A stretch of 64,000 bases of DNA, from contig NZ_FXTI01000005.1 of assembly GCF_900182565.1 (NCBI RefSeq), positions 186,001-250,000 of the forward strand. Reading direction: 5' to 3'. Position 1 is the first letter of the stretch; the number at the start of each line of letters is the position of its first letter. Made by a program: the position numbers and the translations under genes. Of the stretch, positions 1 to 8,191 are shown one piece after another. Below the pieces are notes generated by a model. It saw only the letters and a list, made by a program, of their open reading frames with translations. It was not told the DNA's origin and made no database searches. This stretch comes from Melghirimyces algeriensis. Its GTDB lineage: Bacteria > Bacillota > Bacilli > Thermoactinomycetales > DSM-45169.

Positions 1-550
1 CTGTGGCCGGCATCCCTCCCGGTACACCCATCACAAAATCAAAATGAAGATGGCCGGTCACCCATTTTTCCTCAACCAGTCGGAGAGCAGCAGGTATCAT
101 TCCTGTATCAAAAATTTCAAATTCAGGGCGAACGTTGAGCTCCTTCATCTTCTCTGCAAACTGACGCACTTCTGCAAAGGGATTGTAAAAAACATCCCCG
201 CCAAAATTTACGGTCCCCGTAGTTAATGTGGCCATCTCCGGCTGAAGGGTAATCGGTTGCAAACGCTCCTCTGCTGACATATTGACTGCACCACCTGTAG
301 AAACCTGCACGATGATGGGACACCGTTTTTGGATCTCTTCGATTGCCGCTCTGTACAACTCTCGGCTTTGGGTCGGTTTCCCCTCTGCATCCCTCACATG
401 GATATGGGCAATCGAAGCACCTGCCCGATATGCCTCCATCGCCGCTTCACCGATTTCCTTCGGTGTAATGGGAAGATACGGGGTATCCTTTCTTGTCACT
501 TCCGCTCCCACCAATGCAGCCGTGATGATTAACTTTTCCAATCCCTTCAC
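1..550 (-). CDS. kce: 3-keto-5-aminohexanoate cleavage enzyme (partial, C-terminus outside window)
   Basis: Kce (BKACE family) condenses 5-amino-3-oxohexanoate with acetyl-CoA to give L-3-aminobutyryl-CoA and acetoacetate in lysine degradation. The translation from the minus strand begins KLIITAALVGAE and carries the family's metal-binding HIHVRD motif (two His about residues 49 and 51) and a central VSTGG segment. The reading frame runs off the left edge, so only about 183 residues are seen. A GTG at 550 has AGGAG five bases upstream; a TTG at 541 is an alternative that gives the family-typical MEKLIITA start. It lies 11 bases after kal, so the two are clearly co-transcribed. The remaining pathway genes are at 20-28 kb. 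Confidence 0.88.
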   Translation of the reverse strand, partial: MKGLEKLIITAALVGAEVTRKDTPYLPITPKEIGEAAMEAYRAGASIAHIHVRDAEGKPTQSRELYRAAIEEIQKRCPIIVQVSTGGAVNMSAEERLQPITLQPEMATLTTGTVNFGGDVFYNPFAEVRQFAEKMKELNVRPEFEIFDTGMIPAALRLVEEKWVTGHLHFDFVMGVPGGMPAT

Positions 551-561
551 CCCATCTCCTA

Positions 562-957
562 TTAACGGCTTAAACGCTGGCGATCTTTTGGGACCACACA
601 GGTTCCAATCGCTTTTGCCACCAATAAAGGCTCTTCCAAAACTCTTGCTGCGGAAGCACAATCTGGATCAATCCGGGATTCGATCACTTTCCATGCAGAA
701 AAATGCATCGTTCGCGATGTGTTCCCCACCCGAACGATTTCCCCTTCTACCTCAATATAATCCCCGGCATAGACTGGCGCTTTAAACGCAATGGAATCAT
801 AGCCTACAAACAAACCTTCATCCCCATCATGACGAATTAAAAGTTCGGTGGCCACATCCCCGAACAAAGCCGTGATTCGGGCCCCATCCACCAAGTCTCC
901 TGCATAATGGGCATCATTTTGACTCATCCTCAAACGGAGTTTTACTGGATCCATCAT
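562..957 (-). CDS. kal: 3-aminobutyryl-CoA ammonia lyase (hotdog fold)
   Basis: Kal eliminates ammonia from L-3-aminobutyryl-CoA to form crotonyl-CoA, the step after Kce in lysine fermentation. The 131-residue protein has the family pattern: RMSQNDAHYAGDLVDGAR near the N-terminus, then FGDVATELLIRHDGDEGLF, AGDYIEVEGEI and a C-terminal GTCVVPKDRQR. The length fits the small single-hotdog family. AAGGAGG lies 7 bases before the first ATG; a second ATG follows at once. It starts only 25 bases after the spo0F stop with no visible terminator between, so it may be read from the spo0F promoter. Known bacterial kal genes sit inside one large kam cluster; here kal and kce are about 20 kb from it. Confidence 0.87.
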   Translation of the reverse strand: MMDPVKLRLRMSQNDAHYAGDLVDGARITALFGDVATELLIRHDGDEGLFVGYDSIAFKAPVYAGDYIEVEGEIVRVGNTSRTMHFSAWKVIESRIDPDCASAARVLEEPLLVAKAIGTCVVPKDRQRLSR

Positions 958-982
958 CTGTTCTCCTCCTTATTCCAAACCC

Positions 983-1354
983 CTATAAATTGAGATAACG
1001 CAGTGCTTCCTCCCTCAGTTCCTCAATATCAAAAGGTTTTGTAAAATGAGTCAAGGCACCCAGCTTCGATGCTTCTTCCACCATATCCAACTCTCCGTAT
1101 GCAGTCATCATAATCACATTGATGCGTATTTGCTCCTTTTGCAAGTGTCTTAACAATTCCAGGCCATCCATACCGGGCATTTTCATATCCAAAAGAACTA
1201 AATCCGGCTTTTCCGTCTGAATGATTTCCAAAGCGGCCTCTCCATCAGCTGCCTGAAAAATCTGAAGACCTTCCCGTGAAAATACCTCTTTCAGCAACAC
1301 CCGAATGCCATATTGATCATCTACAATCAACAGTTTTTTCATCGCGTAGGTCAT
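983..1354 (-). CDS. spo0F: Sporulation phosphorelay response regulator Spo0F
   Basis: Spo0F is the single-domain intermediate that receives phosphate from sporulation kinases and passes it to Spo0B. The protein is a lone receiver domain. It matches the known Spo0F core almost word for word: KLLIVDDQYGIRVLL, phospho-acceptor Asp in LVLLDMKMPGMDG (residue 56 from this start), MTAYGELDM, and GALTHFTKPFD. There is no output domain, as expected. The start at 1354 has AAGGAGGGG eight bases upstream; an internal ATG (MKKLL) is an alternative. Upstream lie SigH-like and Spo0A-like sites. A candidate kinase for it is at 41.8-43.5 kb. The kal-kce pair follows on the same strand. Confidence 0.96.
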   Translation of the reverse strand: MTYAMKKLLIVDDQYGIRVLLKEVFSREGLQIFQAADGEAALEIIQTEKPDLVLLDMKMPGMDGLELLRHLQKEQIRINVIMMTAYGELDMVEEASKLGALTHFTKPFDIEELREEALRYLNL

Positions 1355-1444
1355 TTTCTATTCCCCTCCTTCCAAAAATATTTTAAGCGCTTTGGAATCT
1401 GTACCAAATTTTTTCTTGCCACAAAAAGACCTTCATTTTAAATA

Positions 1445-1498
1445 ATTTCGTACCCGGCAGTCAATTTCCTCCCTTATTTCTGTGAAAAAACTGTCGAT
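1445..1498 (-). promoter_or_regulatory. Candidate SigH promoter and 0A box for spo0F
   Basis: On the minus strand AGGAAAT (1464-1470) is followed after 11 bases by TACGAAA (1446-1452), close to the SigH pattern RNAGGAWWW-N11/12-RNNGAATWW with two mismatches in the -10. A 6-of-7 match to the Spo0A box (ATCGACA against TTCGACA) lies upstream at 1492-1498. In Bacillus subtilis spo0F is expressed from SigH with Spo0A boxes (established). The assignment here is inference from the sequence match. The rest of 1355-1583 is AT-rich with no other gene. Confidence 0.45.
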
Positions 1499-1583
1499 TA
1501 TAGAACCTATGTAAAAAAACATACTAACTAAACCGTAATATACCGGATTATTATATATAAATTATTTTTATTGAAATAAACCT

Positions 1584-1620
1584 TAAAAAAAATAAACAGC
1601 CACTCATCCAGGGAGTGGCT
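1584..1620 (-). terminator. Rho-independent terminator of pyrG
   Basis: AGCCACTC and GAGTGGCT pair around a 7-base loop, and on the minus strand the stem is followed by a run rich in T. It starts 15 bases beyond the pyrG stop codon. Confidence 0.85.
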
Positions 1621-1635
1621 TGATTCCATTTCTAT

Positions 1636-3246
1636 TTAATTTTTCAAATGGGCACTTTTCAATGCAGCTGTAACAAAGTCCCGGAAAAGCGGTTGGGAAC
1701 GATCCGGACGAGAAGTAAATTCAGGATGAAATTGGCAACCAACAAACCAAGGATGGTTTTTCAGTTCCACAATCTCCACTAAACGCCCGTCTGGAGAAGT
1801 GCCAGAAAAAACATATCCAGCCTCCATCATTTGTTCACGGTATGCATTGTTAAATTCATAGCGATGCCGGTGACGTTCATACACCAAATCATCTCCATAG
1901 GCTTTTTGGCTCAAGGTATCCGGGCTCAATTTACAAGGATAGAGACCCAGACGCATCGTACCACCCAGGTCTTCAACTTCCTTTTGCTCAGGAAGAAGGT
2001 CAATCAGAGGGTGAGGCGTTTCCGGATCAATTTCGGAACTGTTTGCTCCTTCTAATCCCAACACATTTCTGGCTCCTTCAATACAAGCCACTTGCATCCC
2101 CAGACAGATCCCAAGCATGGGAACCTGTTTCTCGCGCGCATATCGAATGGCCGTAATTTTTCCCTCGACCCCCCGGTCACCAAATCCTCCGGGAACCAGT
2201 ATTCCATCTGCATCCTTTAAACAGTTATGAACATTTTCTTCTGTAACTTCCTCAGCATTCACCCAAATGATATCCACTTCTGTATCATTGGCGAAACCGG
2301 CATGGTTCAATGCTTCCACCACACTCATATAGGCATCCCTGAGTGCTACATATTTTCCGACGATGGCAATGTTCACTTTTTGCTTCAGATGTTTCACTTT
2401 GTTGACGAGATCAATCCAGTCCTTCATATCTGCTTCTGGACAGGAAAGCCCCAAGTGTTTCACAACAATGGAATCCAGACCTTCCGCCTGAATCATCAGG
2501 GGAACTTCATACAGGGTTTCCGCATTGCGAGCTTCTATCACAGCTTCCCGATCGATATCGCAGAACAGAGCAATCTTTTGTTTCATCTCTTCAGAAAGGG
2601 CCCGTTCCGTACGACAGACAATCACGTTGGGCTGGATGCCGATACTGCGAAGTTCCTTCACACTGTGCTGTGTCGGCTTGGTCTTCAGTTCCCCGGTAGC
2701 AGACAATTCGGGGATCAGGGTACAATGAATGTACATCACATGGTCGCGCCCAACTTCACTCTTGATCTGACGGATCGCTTCCAGAAAAGGAAGGCTTTCA
2801 ATATCTCCAACCGTTCCCCCGATTTCCGTAATCACCACATCCGGATGCGTTTCCCGCGCTGCCCGAAAGACGCGATCCTTAATTTCATTAGTAATGTGGG
2901 GAATGACCTGAACCGTTCCTCCGAGGTAATCCCCTTTCCGCTCTTTGTTAATCACGGCGGAATAGATTTTACCAGTGGTTACATTGCTGTTTTTTGACAG
3001 ATTAATATCAATAAAGCGTTCATAATGCCCCAAATCCAGATCCGTTTCCGCTCCGTCATCGGTTACAAAAACTTCTCCATGCTGATAGGGACTCATTGTA
3101 CCTGGGTCCACATTGATATAGGGATCAAATTTCTGGATGGTAACACTTAATCCGCGGTTTTTCAAAAGCCGACCCAACGATGCCGCGGTAATCCCTTTTC
3201 CCAACGATGATACGACACCGCCAGTCACAAAAATAAACTTGGTCAT
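1636..3246 (-). CDS. pyrG: CTP synthase
   Basis: PyrG aminates UTP to CTP using glutamine and ATP, the last step of pyrimidine nucleotide synthesis. The 536-residue protein has the N-terminal synthetase domain (FIFVTGGVVSSLGKGI at residue 3 on, then DPYINVDPGTMSPYQHGEVF) and a C-terminal class I glutaminase with nucleophile Cys in GICLGMQ and the catalytic His-Glu in CQFHPEFTSRP. Two adjacent ATGs (3249, 3246) follow AAGGAGGG; the second gives eight-base spacing and the family start MTKFIFVT. The gene has its own promoter, a GGGC start and an attenuator, and sits between rpoE and spo0F as in Bacillus. Confidence 0.97.
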   Translation of the reverse strand: MTKFIFVTGGVVSSLGKGITAASLGRLLKNRGLSVTIQKFDPYINVDPGTMSPYQHGEVFVTDDGAETDLDLGHYERFIDINLSKNSNVTTGKIYSAVINKERKGDYLGGTVQVIPHITNEIKDRVFRAARETHPDVVITEIGGTVGDIESLPFLEAIRQIKSEVGRDHVMYIHCTLIPELSATGELKTKPTQHSVKELRSIGIQPNVIVCRTERALSEEMKQKIALFCDIDREAVIEARNAETLYEVPLMIQAEGLDSIVVKHLGLSCPEADMKDWIDLVNKVKHLKQKVNIAIVGKYVALRDAYMSVVEALNHAGFANDTEVDIIWVNAEEVTEENVHNCLKDADGILVPGGFGDRGVEGKITAIRYAREKQVPMLGICLGMQVACIEGARNVLGLEGANSSEIDPETPHPLIDLLPEQKEVEDLGGTMRLGLYPCKLSPDTLSQKAYGDDLVYERHRHRYEFNNAYREQMMEAGYVFSGTSPDGRLVEIVELKNHPWFVGCQFHPEFTSRPDRSQPLFRDFVTAALKSAHLKN

Positions 3247-3296
3247 CATTCCGCCCTCCTTGAGGTATCGTTCCCATTTCATTACTTATCCATTAG

Positions 3297-3438
3297 AAAA
3301 AGCGCCACCCTGTAATTAGGGGGCACTTTTACAATGCGAGGGTTTTATTTGATGGCGACCGGGTCGCCGATCTGTGAATTTCAATGATACCAGCTTTAGC
3401 CCATGTGCTAGTTTAACTCTGGTACCCACCTTTGTCAA
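3297..3438 (-). promoter_or_regulatory. pyrG promoter, GGGC start site and CTP-responsive attenuator
   Basis: TTGACA (3433-3438), a 17-base spacer and TAAACT (3410-3415) form a SigA promoter. Seven bases on, the transcript should begin GGGC (3402 to 3399). A small GGCGAC/GTCGCC hairpin lies at 3354-3368. A terminator stem at about 3297-3330 has a C-rich 5' arm (GTGCCCCCT) and ends in T5. This matches the known Bacillus subtilis pyrG control: when CTP is low, extra G residues are added at the 5' end and pair with the pyrimidine-rich terminator arm to stop termination. Elements are seen directly; mechanism is by homology. Confidence 0.8.
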
Positions 3439-3450
3439 GCAGAGCCTCTT

Positions 3451-3855
3451 TCATTCCTCATCATAATCCTGAAAGCCACCGCGGAAATCCTGATCCTCAT
3501 CCGTTTCATCCTCACTGGGAAAGTTATCTTCCAGTTCCTCATCCGATTCATCATCTTTTACGTTTTGAGCAACCGCAGAATCCGTACTCTGGTCCATGGA
3601 GTACCAACGTTTTAAGCCCCACAAGCTTTTTCCTACACAGATAAACCTTCCATCAATATTGATTTCTGTATAGAGTTGAGCAATCAAACGATTCTTTTCC
3701 TCTTCAGAAAACCCTTTCAGCTTGGCCACTTCTTCCATCAGATTCCGGTACAGTACGGGTTCCCCTTTTTCTTTCAAGAGAAAATAGGCCAGTTCAACCA
3801 TGGAGGTTTCCTGAATCTCTTCATCATTCAGGTCCCGGATCAAGGTCTCAGGCAT
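3451..3855 (-). CDS. rpoE: DNA-directed RNA polymerase delta subunit
   Basis: The delta subunit binds core RNA polymerase, speeds its recycling and sharpens promoter choice in Firmicutes. The 134-residue protein has the folded N-terminal domain (ELAYFLLKEKGEPVLYRNLMEEV, then IAQLYTEINIDGRF and LWGLKRWY) and a disordered, strongly acidic tail rich in Asp and Glu after about residue 95, which is the family hallmark. ATG at 3855 has AAGGA ten bases upstream; the longer TTG start has no ribosome site. It sits immediately upstream of pyrG, as in Bacillus. Confidence 0.94.
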   Translation of the reverse strand: MPETLIRDLNDEEIQETSMVELAYFLLKEKGEPVLYRNLMEEVAKLKGFSEEEKNRLIAQLYTEINIDGRFICVGKSLWGLKRWYSMDQSTDSAVAQNVKDDESDEELEDNFPSEDETDEDQDFRGGFQDYDEE

Positions 3856-3916
3856 ATTGAGCACATCCTTCCATTTCAAGGGTCAGGAATTTCCGTTATC
3901 TTTTCACCGTATGTCT

Positions 3917-3951
3917 ATTTTAACCAAAACATTGGTGAAGTCAACCAATGT
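3917..3951 (-). promoter_or_regulatory. rpoE promoter overlapped by a 23-bp palindrome
   Basis: TTGACT (3939-3944), 16-base spacer and TAAAAT (3917-3922) form a SigA-type promoter reading toward rpoE. ACATTGGT (3929-3936) and ACCAATGT (3944-3951) form a perfect inverted repeat around a seven-base centre that covers the -35. This could be an operator; the binding protein is not known. Confidence 0.55.
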
Positions 3952-3991
3952 CACGGCTCTGAAATATCCATCTGCGTACAAAAAATCTTAA

Positions 3992-4014
3992 AAACCGACC
4001 TGATGAAGGTCGGT
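3992..4014 (-). terminator. Terminator hairpin, copy 1 of a duplicated hairpin
   Basis: ACCGACC and GGTCGGT pair around a 7-base loop. On the minus strand a T-rich tail follows, so this is a good Rho-independent terminator for the icmF operon. The same 23-base sequence recurs at 4251-4273. Confidence 0.75.
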
Positions 4015-4015
4015 T

Positions 4016-4250
4016 GAGGTCGATGACAAAGTGGGGGAGAGGGGATTTCCGTCTCCGGATCTCTTTCCTCCAGCAAAGAAGAGGAAGGAGTCCGCTTCAC
4101 CCCCTCCGGTCCCAACCAGCGGACAAAAAGGAAAAGCAGGTTGCCCGCTAAACGGTTGGGACCTCCAGGGGTTCCGCTGAGTTGTCGGAAAAGGATGCTC
4201 CACCGGATATCCCCCTTCTTATTATTTTGTTATTTTTGTCAGCAGTCTCA
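4016..4250. repeat. Structured repeat element, copy A
   Basis: This non-coding stretch between icmF and rpoE lies between two copies of the same 23-base hairpin. On the minus strand GGTCCCAACC (4154-4163) pairs with GGTTGGGACC (4108-4117), with an inner AGCGGGC/GTCCGCT stem (4143-4149 with 4118-4124). The same order of blocks recurs on the plus strand at 41036-41140, and a block ATTTCCGTCTCC (4045-4056) recurs at 13926-13937. Open frames here have no ribosome-binding site and are not conserved between copies. It could be a small mobile element or a structured RNA; the sequence alone does not decide. Confidence 0.65.
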
Positions 4251-4273
4251 ACCGACCTGATGAAGGTCGGTTT
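4251..4273 (-). terminator. Hairpin next to the icmF stop, copy 2
   Basis: Identical in 23 bases to the hairpin at 3992-4014 but without a T-run on the minus strand, so termination here alone should be weak. It begins 8 bases after the icmF stop codon. Confidence 0.55.
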
Positions 4274-4280
4274 GTTATCA

Positions 4281-7200
4281 TTACATATTGCGTCGGTACT
4301 GTCCGCCCACCTCAAACAACGCATCGGTAATCTGTCCCAGACTGGCATAGCGGACGGTATTCATTAACTCTTCAAACAGATTCCCATTCTGTCTGGATAC
4401 TTCTTTCAAGCGGTTCAGCGCTCTTTGTGCCTGATCTTTGTTGCGATTCTGAAAATCTCTGAGGTTTTGGATTTGCGTCTGCTTTTCTTCTGGCGTGGCT
4501 CGTGTCAGTTGATAGTTCGTTTCCGCCTCTTCGCCTTCTTTGCGAAAGGTATTCACTCCGATAATCGGCAGTTCTCCTGAGTGTTTCTTGGTCTCATAGT
4601 AGAGGGATTCATCCTGAATTTTTCCGCGTTGATATTGGGTTTCCATCGCTCCAAGAACGCCGCCTCGATCGCTGATCCGTTCAAATTCCTCCAGTACAGC
4701 CTCTTCAACCAAATCCGTTAACTCTTCAATAATAAATGATCCCTGAAGCGAATTTTCATTTTTCGCCAGACCCAGCTCTTTATTGATAATCAACTGAATC
4801 GCCATGGCCCGTCGAACCGATTCCTCTGTCGGAGTGGTAATCGCTTCATCATAAGCATTGGTATGCAGTGAATTACACTGGTCATAAAGAGCCATCAATG
4901 CCTGCAATGTGGTTCGAATATCATTGAAATGAATTTCTTGGGCATGAAGGCTTCGGCCTGAGGTTTGGACATGGTATTTCAGTTTCTGACTGCGTTCATT
5001 GGCTTCATACAACTCCTTCATGACGACAGACCAGATACGCCTTGCCACCCGTCCAATCACTGAATATTCGGCATCCAGCCCATTGCTGAAGAAAAATGAA
5101 AGATTGGGAGCAAACCGATCGATGTCCATCCCACGAGAGAGATAATACTCCACATAAGTAAACGCGTTGGCCAGGGTAAAGGCCAGTTGTGAAATGGGAT
5201 TGGCTCCTGCTTCAGCAATATGGTATCCGCTGATACTGACGGAATAGTAATTCCTGACATTGTTGTCGATAAAAAACGCTTGGATATCGCCCATCATTTT
5301 TAATGCAAATTCCGTAGAAAAGATGCATGTATTCTGCCCTTGATCCTCTTTCAGAATATCCGCTTGCACGGTTCCCCGAACGGTGGAGAGGGCCTTGGCT
5401 CGAATCTCTTGAAACTCCTCCGGGTCCGGTTCCCTACCTTGGCGATCCCGGAATTGATCCACCTGTTGATCGATGGCGGTATTGAGAAACATCGCCAGAA
5501 TAATGGGAGCAGGACCATTGATGGTCATGGAAACACTGGTGTTGGGAGCACACAAATCAAAGCCGCTGTATAACTTCTTCATATCATCCAAGGTGCAAAC
5601 ACTGACGCCGCTTTCCCCAATTTTTCCGTAGATGTCCGGCCGCTCATCCGGGTCCCGTCCATACAGCGTGACCGAATCAAAAGCGGTAGACAAGCGTTTC
5701 GCCGGTTCCCCCTCAGACAAATAATGAAACCGTTTATTGGTACGCTCCGGTGTTCCCTCCCCCGCAAACATTCGCTTGGGGTCTTCATCTGCCCGTTTGA
5801 ACGGGAACACCCCGGCCGTAAAAGGAAATCGTCCCGGAACATTTTCCAACATCCCCCAACGCAGAATCTCACCCCAATCCTTAAATTTGGGGAGAGCTAC
5901 CTTGGGAATCCGGCTGCCGGATAACGTTTCCGTATATAGAGGGGTTCGTATCTCTCGATCCCGGATTTTTACTGTATATTCATCCTGTTGATACGACTCC
6001 TTCAACTCCTCCCACTGTTCCAGGAAGCGCTTGGATTCAGGCAACAGACGGCTTTCCATTTCCTCTCTAACCTGTTCCAACTGATGAAAAAGGGCGTCAT
6101 CCTCCTCTACCCCTTCAGCCTCCAAAACTTCCCGACTCCCTTGCAATTGAAAAACCTTCCGGGCTAAATCAGATTGTTCGCTCACTTTTTTGTGATAGGA
6201 ACGAACCGTATTGGAGATTTCACGTAAATAGTGGCTCCGCTCCGGTGGAATGATATGCCGGATTTCCACCTCTTCTCCATTTGTTTTCAGCGTGCTCTCC
6301 CAGTTTAGTTCGCATTTATCAGACAATTTCCGGATCAATGCACAGTAAAATCGGTCGGTACCGGGATCATTAAAGCGGCTGGCCATGGTTCCATATACAG
6401 GAATTTCCTCATCCGGCACATCAAATTGTTCATGGTTCCGCCGATATTGTTTCTTTACATCCCGAAGAGCATCTTTGGACCCCTTGCGGTCAAACTTGTT
6501 GATCGCAACCAAATCCGCATAATCCAACATTTCAATTTTCTCCAGTTGGGAAGGAGCTCCAAATTCCGAAGTCATCACATAGACAGCCAGATCACTTACC
6601 TCGATCACATCCGAATCTCCCTGCCCAATACCACTCGTTTCCAGAAATACAAGATCAAAGTCAGAGTGTTTAAGAATTTGCAGGGCTTCCTGGGTGGCTC
6701 CAGACAATTCCGAACGGGTTCGCCGTGTGGCCAGACTTCGCATAAACACCCTGGGGTGATATACCGCATTCATCCGAATCCGATCCCCCAAAAGGGCGCC
6801 TCCCGTCTTCTGCTTGGATGGGTCAATGGACAGAATGGCCACCTTTTTATCCGGGAAATCCTCCAGAAACCGTCGTACCAGCTCATCCGTCAAGGAGCTT
6901 TTACCCGCGCCACCGGTGCCCGTAAGACCAATGACCGGAACCTTTCGACGGGATTTCTCTGTTTCTTTTGACGGCTCTGCCAACATCGCTGAAACCTCGC
7001 TGGAGGCATCAGTAAAAACTTTCCGTTCAGCCATGGTGATCAGTCGGGCAATCCCCCGAAAATCCCCTTTTCGAGCCGCTTTTGTCTCCCAACTGATATG
7101 TTCCACCGTTGGAAAATCGCATAATCGGATCATATGTTGGATAATCCCTTGCAACCCCATCTGGCGTCCATCCTCAGGAGAAAACACCTTGGCCACACCG

Positions 7201-7544
7201 TAAGATTCCAACGCCTTAATCTCCTGAGGAACAATGACGCCCCCACCTCCGGCAAAGACGCGGATATGATCCGCCCCTTTGTCCTTGAGGCGATCAATCA
7301 TATATTTAAAAAACTCCATATGTCCGCCTTGATAGGAAGAAACGGCGATCCCCTGAACATCTTCCTGAAGGGCGGTGTCCACAATGAGATCAACCGATCG
7401 GTCATGGCCCAGATGAATCACTTCAACGCCATTGGATTGCAAAAGCCGTCGAAACAGATTAATGGAAGCATCATGTCCATCGAAGAGACTGGCAGCCGTC
7501 ACAAAACGAATGGGGTGTTGCGGTCGATAGCTCTCCGTCGTCAC
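4281..7544 (-). CDS. icmF: Fused isobutyryl-CoA mutase with G-protein chaperone domain
   Basis: IcmF interconverts isobutyryl-CoA and n-butyryl-CoA using adenosylcobalamin, with a built-in GTPase that guards the cofactor. Of 1087 residues, about 10-140 form the B12-binding domain (D22-G-H24, SSYQGG, AGGGG). The G-domain follows, with a Walker A GTGGAGKSS at 209-217 and NKFD, and then the mutase barrel from about 540. GRFPFTAGVFPFKR is the isobutyryl-CoA-mutase form of the active-site loop; methylmalonyl-CoA mutases have a Tyr/Arg pattern there. GTG at 7544 overlaps the tetR stop by four bases, so translation is coupled. It is last in the acyl-CoA operon. A pivalyl- or other acyl-CoA substrate is possible. 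Confidence 0.93.
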   Translation of the reverse strand: MTTESYRPQHPIRFVTAASLFDGHDASINLFRRLLQSNGVEVIHLGHDRSVDLIVDTALQEDVQGIAVSSYQGGHMEFFKYMIDRLKDKGADHIRVFAGGGGVIVPQEIKALESYGVAKVFSPEDGRQMGLQGIIQHMIRLCDFPTVEHISWETKAARKGDFRGIARLITMAERKVFTDASSEVSAMLAEPSKETEKSRRKVPVIGLTGTGGAGKSSLTDELVRRFLEDFPDKKVAILSIDPSKQKTGGALLGDRIRMNAVYHPRVFMRSLATRRTRSELSGATQEALQILKHSDFDLVFLETSGIGQGDSDVIEVSDLAVYVMTSEFGAPSQLEKIEMLDYADLVAINKFDRKGSKDALRDVKKQYRRNHEQFDVPDEEIPVYGTMASRFNDPGTDRFYCALIRKLSDKCELNWESTLKTNGEEVEIRHIIPPERSHYLREISNTVRSYHKKVSEQSDLARKVFQLQGSREVLEAEGVEEDDALFHQLEQVREEMESRLLPESKRFLEQWEELKESYQQDEYTVKIRDREIRTPLYTETLSGSRIPKVALPKFKDWGEILRWGMLENVPGRFPFTAGVFPFKRADEDPKRMFAGEGTPERTNKRFHYLSEGEPAKRLSTAFDSVTLYGRDPDERPDIYGKIGESGVSVCTLDDMKKLYSGFDLCAPNTSVSMTINGPAPIILAMFLNTAIDQQVDQFRDRQGREPDPEEFQEIRAKALSTVRGTVQADILKEDQGQNTCIFSTEFALKMMGDIQAFFIDNNVRNYYSVSISGYHIAEAGANPISQLAFTLANAFTYVEYYLSRGMDIDRFAPNLSFFFSNGLDAEYSVIGRVARRIWSVVMKELYEANERSQKLKYHVQTSGRSLHAQEIHFNDIRTTLQALMALYDQCNSLHTNAYDEAITTPTEESVRRAMAIQLIINKELGLAKNENSLQGSFIIEELTDLVEEAVLEEFERISDRGGVLGAMETQYQRGKIQDESLYYETKKHSGELPIIGVNTFRKEGEEAETNYQLTRATPEEKQTQIQNLRDFQNRNKDQAQRALNRLKEVSRQNGNLFEELMNTVRYASLGQITDALFEVGGQYRRNM

Positions 7545-8191
7545 TGCACTTCCCTCCCCTGTTCTTCATGGGTACATTTATCAAGCAAAAGAGCCGTCTG
7601 ACGCCGGGTATACTCTTCCAGTGTATAATGTTGTTTTAATGCCCATCTTCGAAAGGTCCACATTTGACCAAGAACCATGATGTTATGGGCCATCAATTTA
7701 ACAGAAGAGGGAGTTAAGGTGAGTGTCCCATCCTGAATCCCCCGACGTAAGATCTCTTCAAACAAAAAGGTGATCTCTTCCTCTTTCTTCAACACATAGG
7801 ACATCGCTTCTTTGGGAAGTGATTTGGTCTCCTGATAGATGAGAAGCACATAATCACTCATCTCTTCCATTACTTTGAAATGCTGAGCGATCGCTTTGGT
7901 TAACCCTTCCCGCCCCGTTCCTGTTTCCGCCAACGCATTTTTCAGCCGTTTTTCCAATTCCGAATGAATGTAATCACAGACCAGGTAAAGAACATCCTCT
8001 TTACTCTGAATATACTCATACATCGTCCCGATGGAGAGACCGCATTCCCTGGCAATCTCCCTGGTGGTTGTCTTGTGGAACCCTTTCCGGACAAACAGGT
8101 CACAGGCTCCACGAATCATCTGTCCTCTCCGCTTTTCCACCAACTGCCGGTTTTTTACCATCGACGGAATCCGTTTGGGGTTCCGGCTCAT
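7541..8191 (-). CDS. TetR-family regulator in the acyl-CoA operon
   Basis: A 216-residue TetR/AcrR-type repressor. The N-terminal helix-turn-helix reads TTTREIARECGLSIGTMYEYIQSKEDVLYLV (residues about 42-72) and the rest is the helical ligand domain, likely for an acyl-CoA by context (inference). Start ATG at 8191 overlaps the meaB stop (ATGA) and its stop overlaps the icmF start, so it is made together with the enzymes. A GAGCGCTC-centred palindrome beside the operon promoter at 13.66 kb is a candidate target. It resembles the regulator usually paired with icmF in Bacillus relatives, but the ligand is unknown. Confidence 0.85.
   Translation of the reverse strand: MSRNPKRIPSMVKNRQLVEKRRGQMIRGACDLFVRKGFHKTTTREIARECGLSIGTMYEYIQSKEDVLYLVCDYIHSELEKRLKNALAETGTGREGLTKAIAQHFKVMEEMSDYVLLIYQETKSLPKEAMSYVLKKEEEITFLFEEILRRGIQDGTLTLTPSSVKLMAHNIMVLGQMWTFRRWALKQHYTLEEYTRRQTALLLDKCTHEEQGREVQ

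Noticed and set aside
282..785. 167-codon plus-strand frame at the left end
   Set aside because: Antisense to kce and kal, both recognised by sequence.
2227..2997. 256-codon plus-strand frame opposite pyrG
   Set aside because: Antisense shadow of CTP synthase.
3988..4203. 71-codon minus-strand frame in element A
   Set aside because: No ribosome site, and the frame is not kept in the matching copy B.
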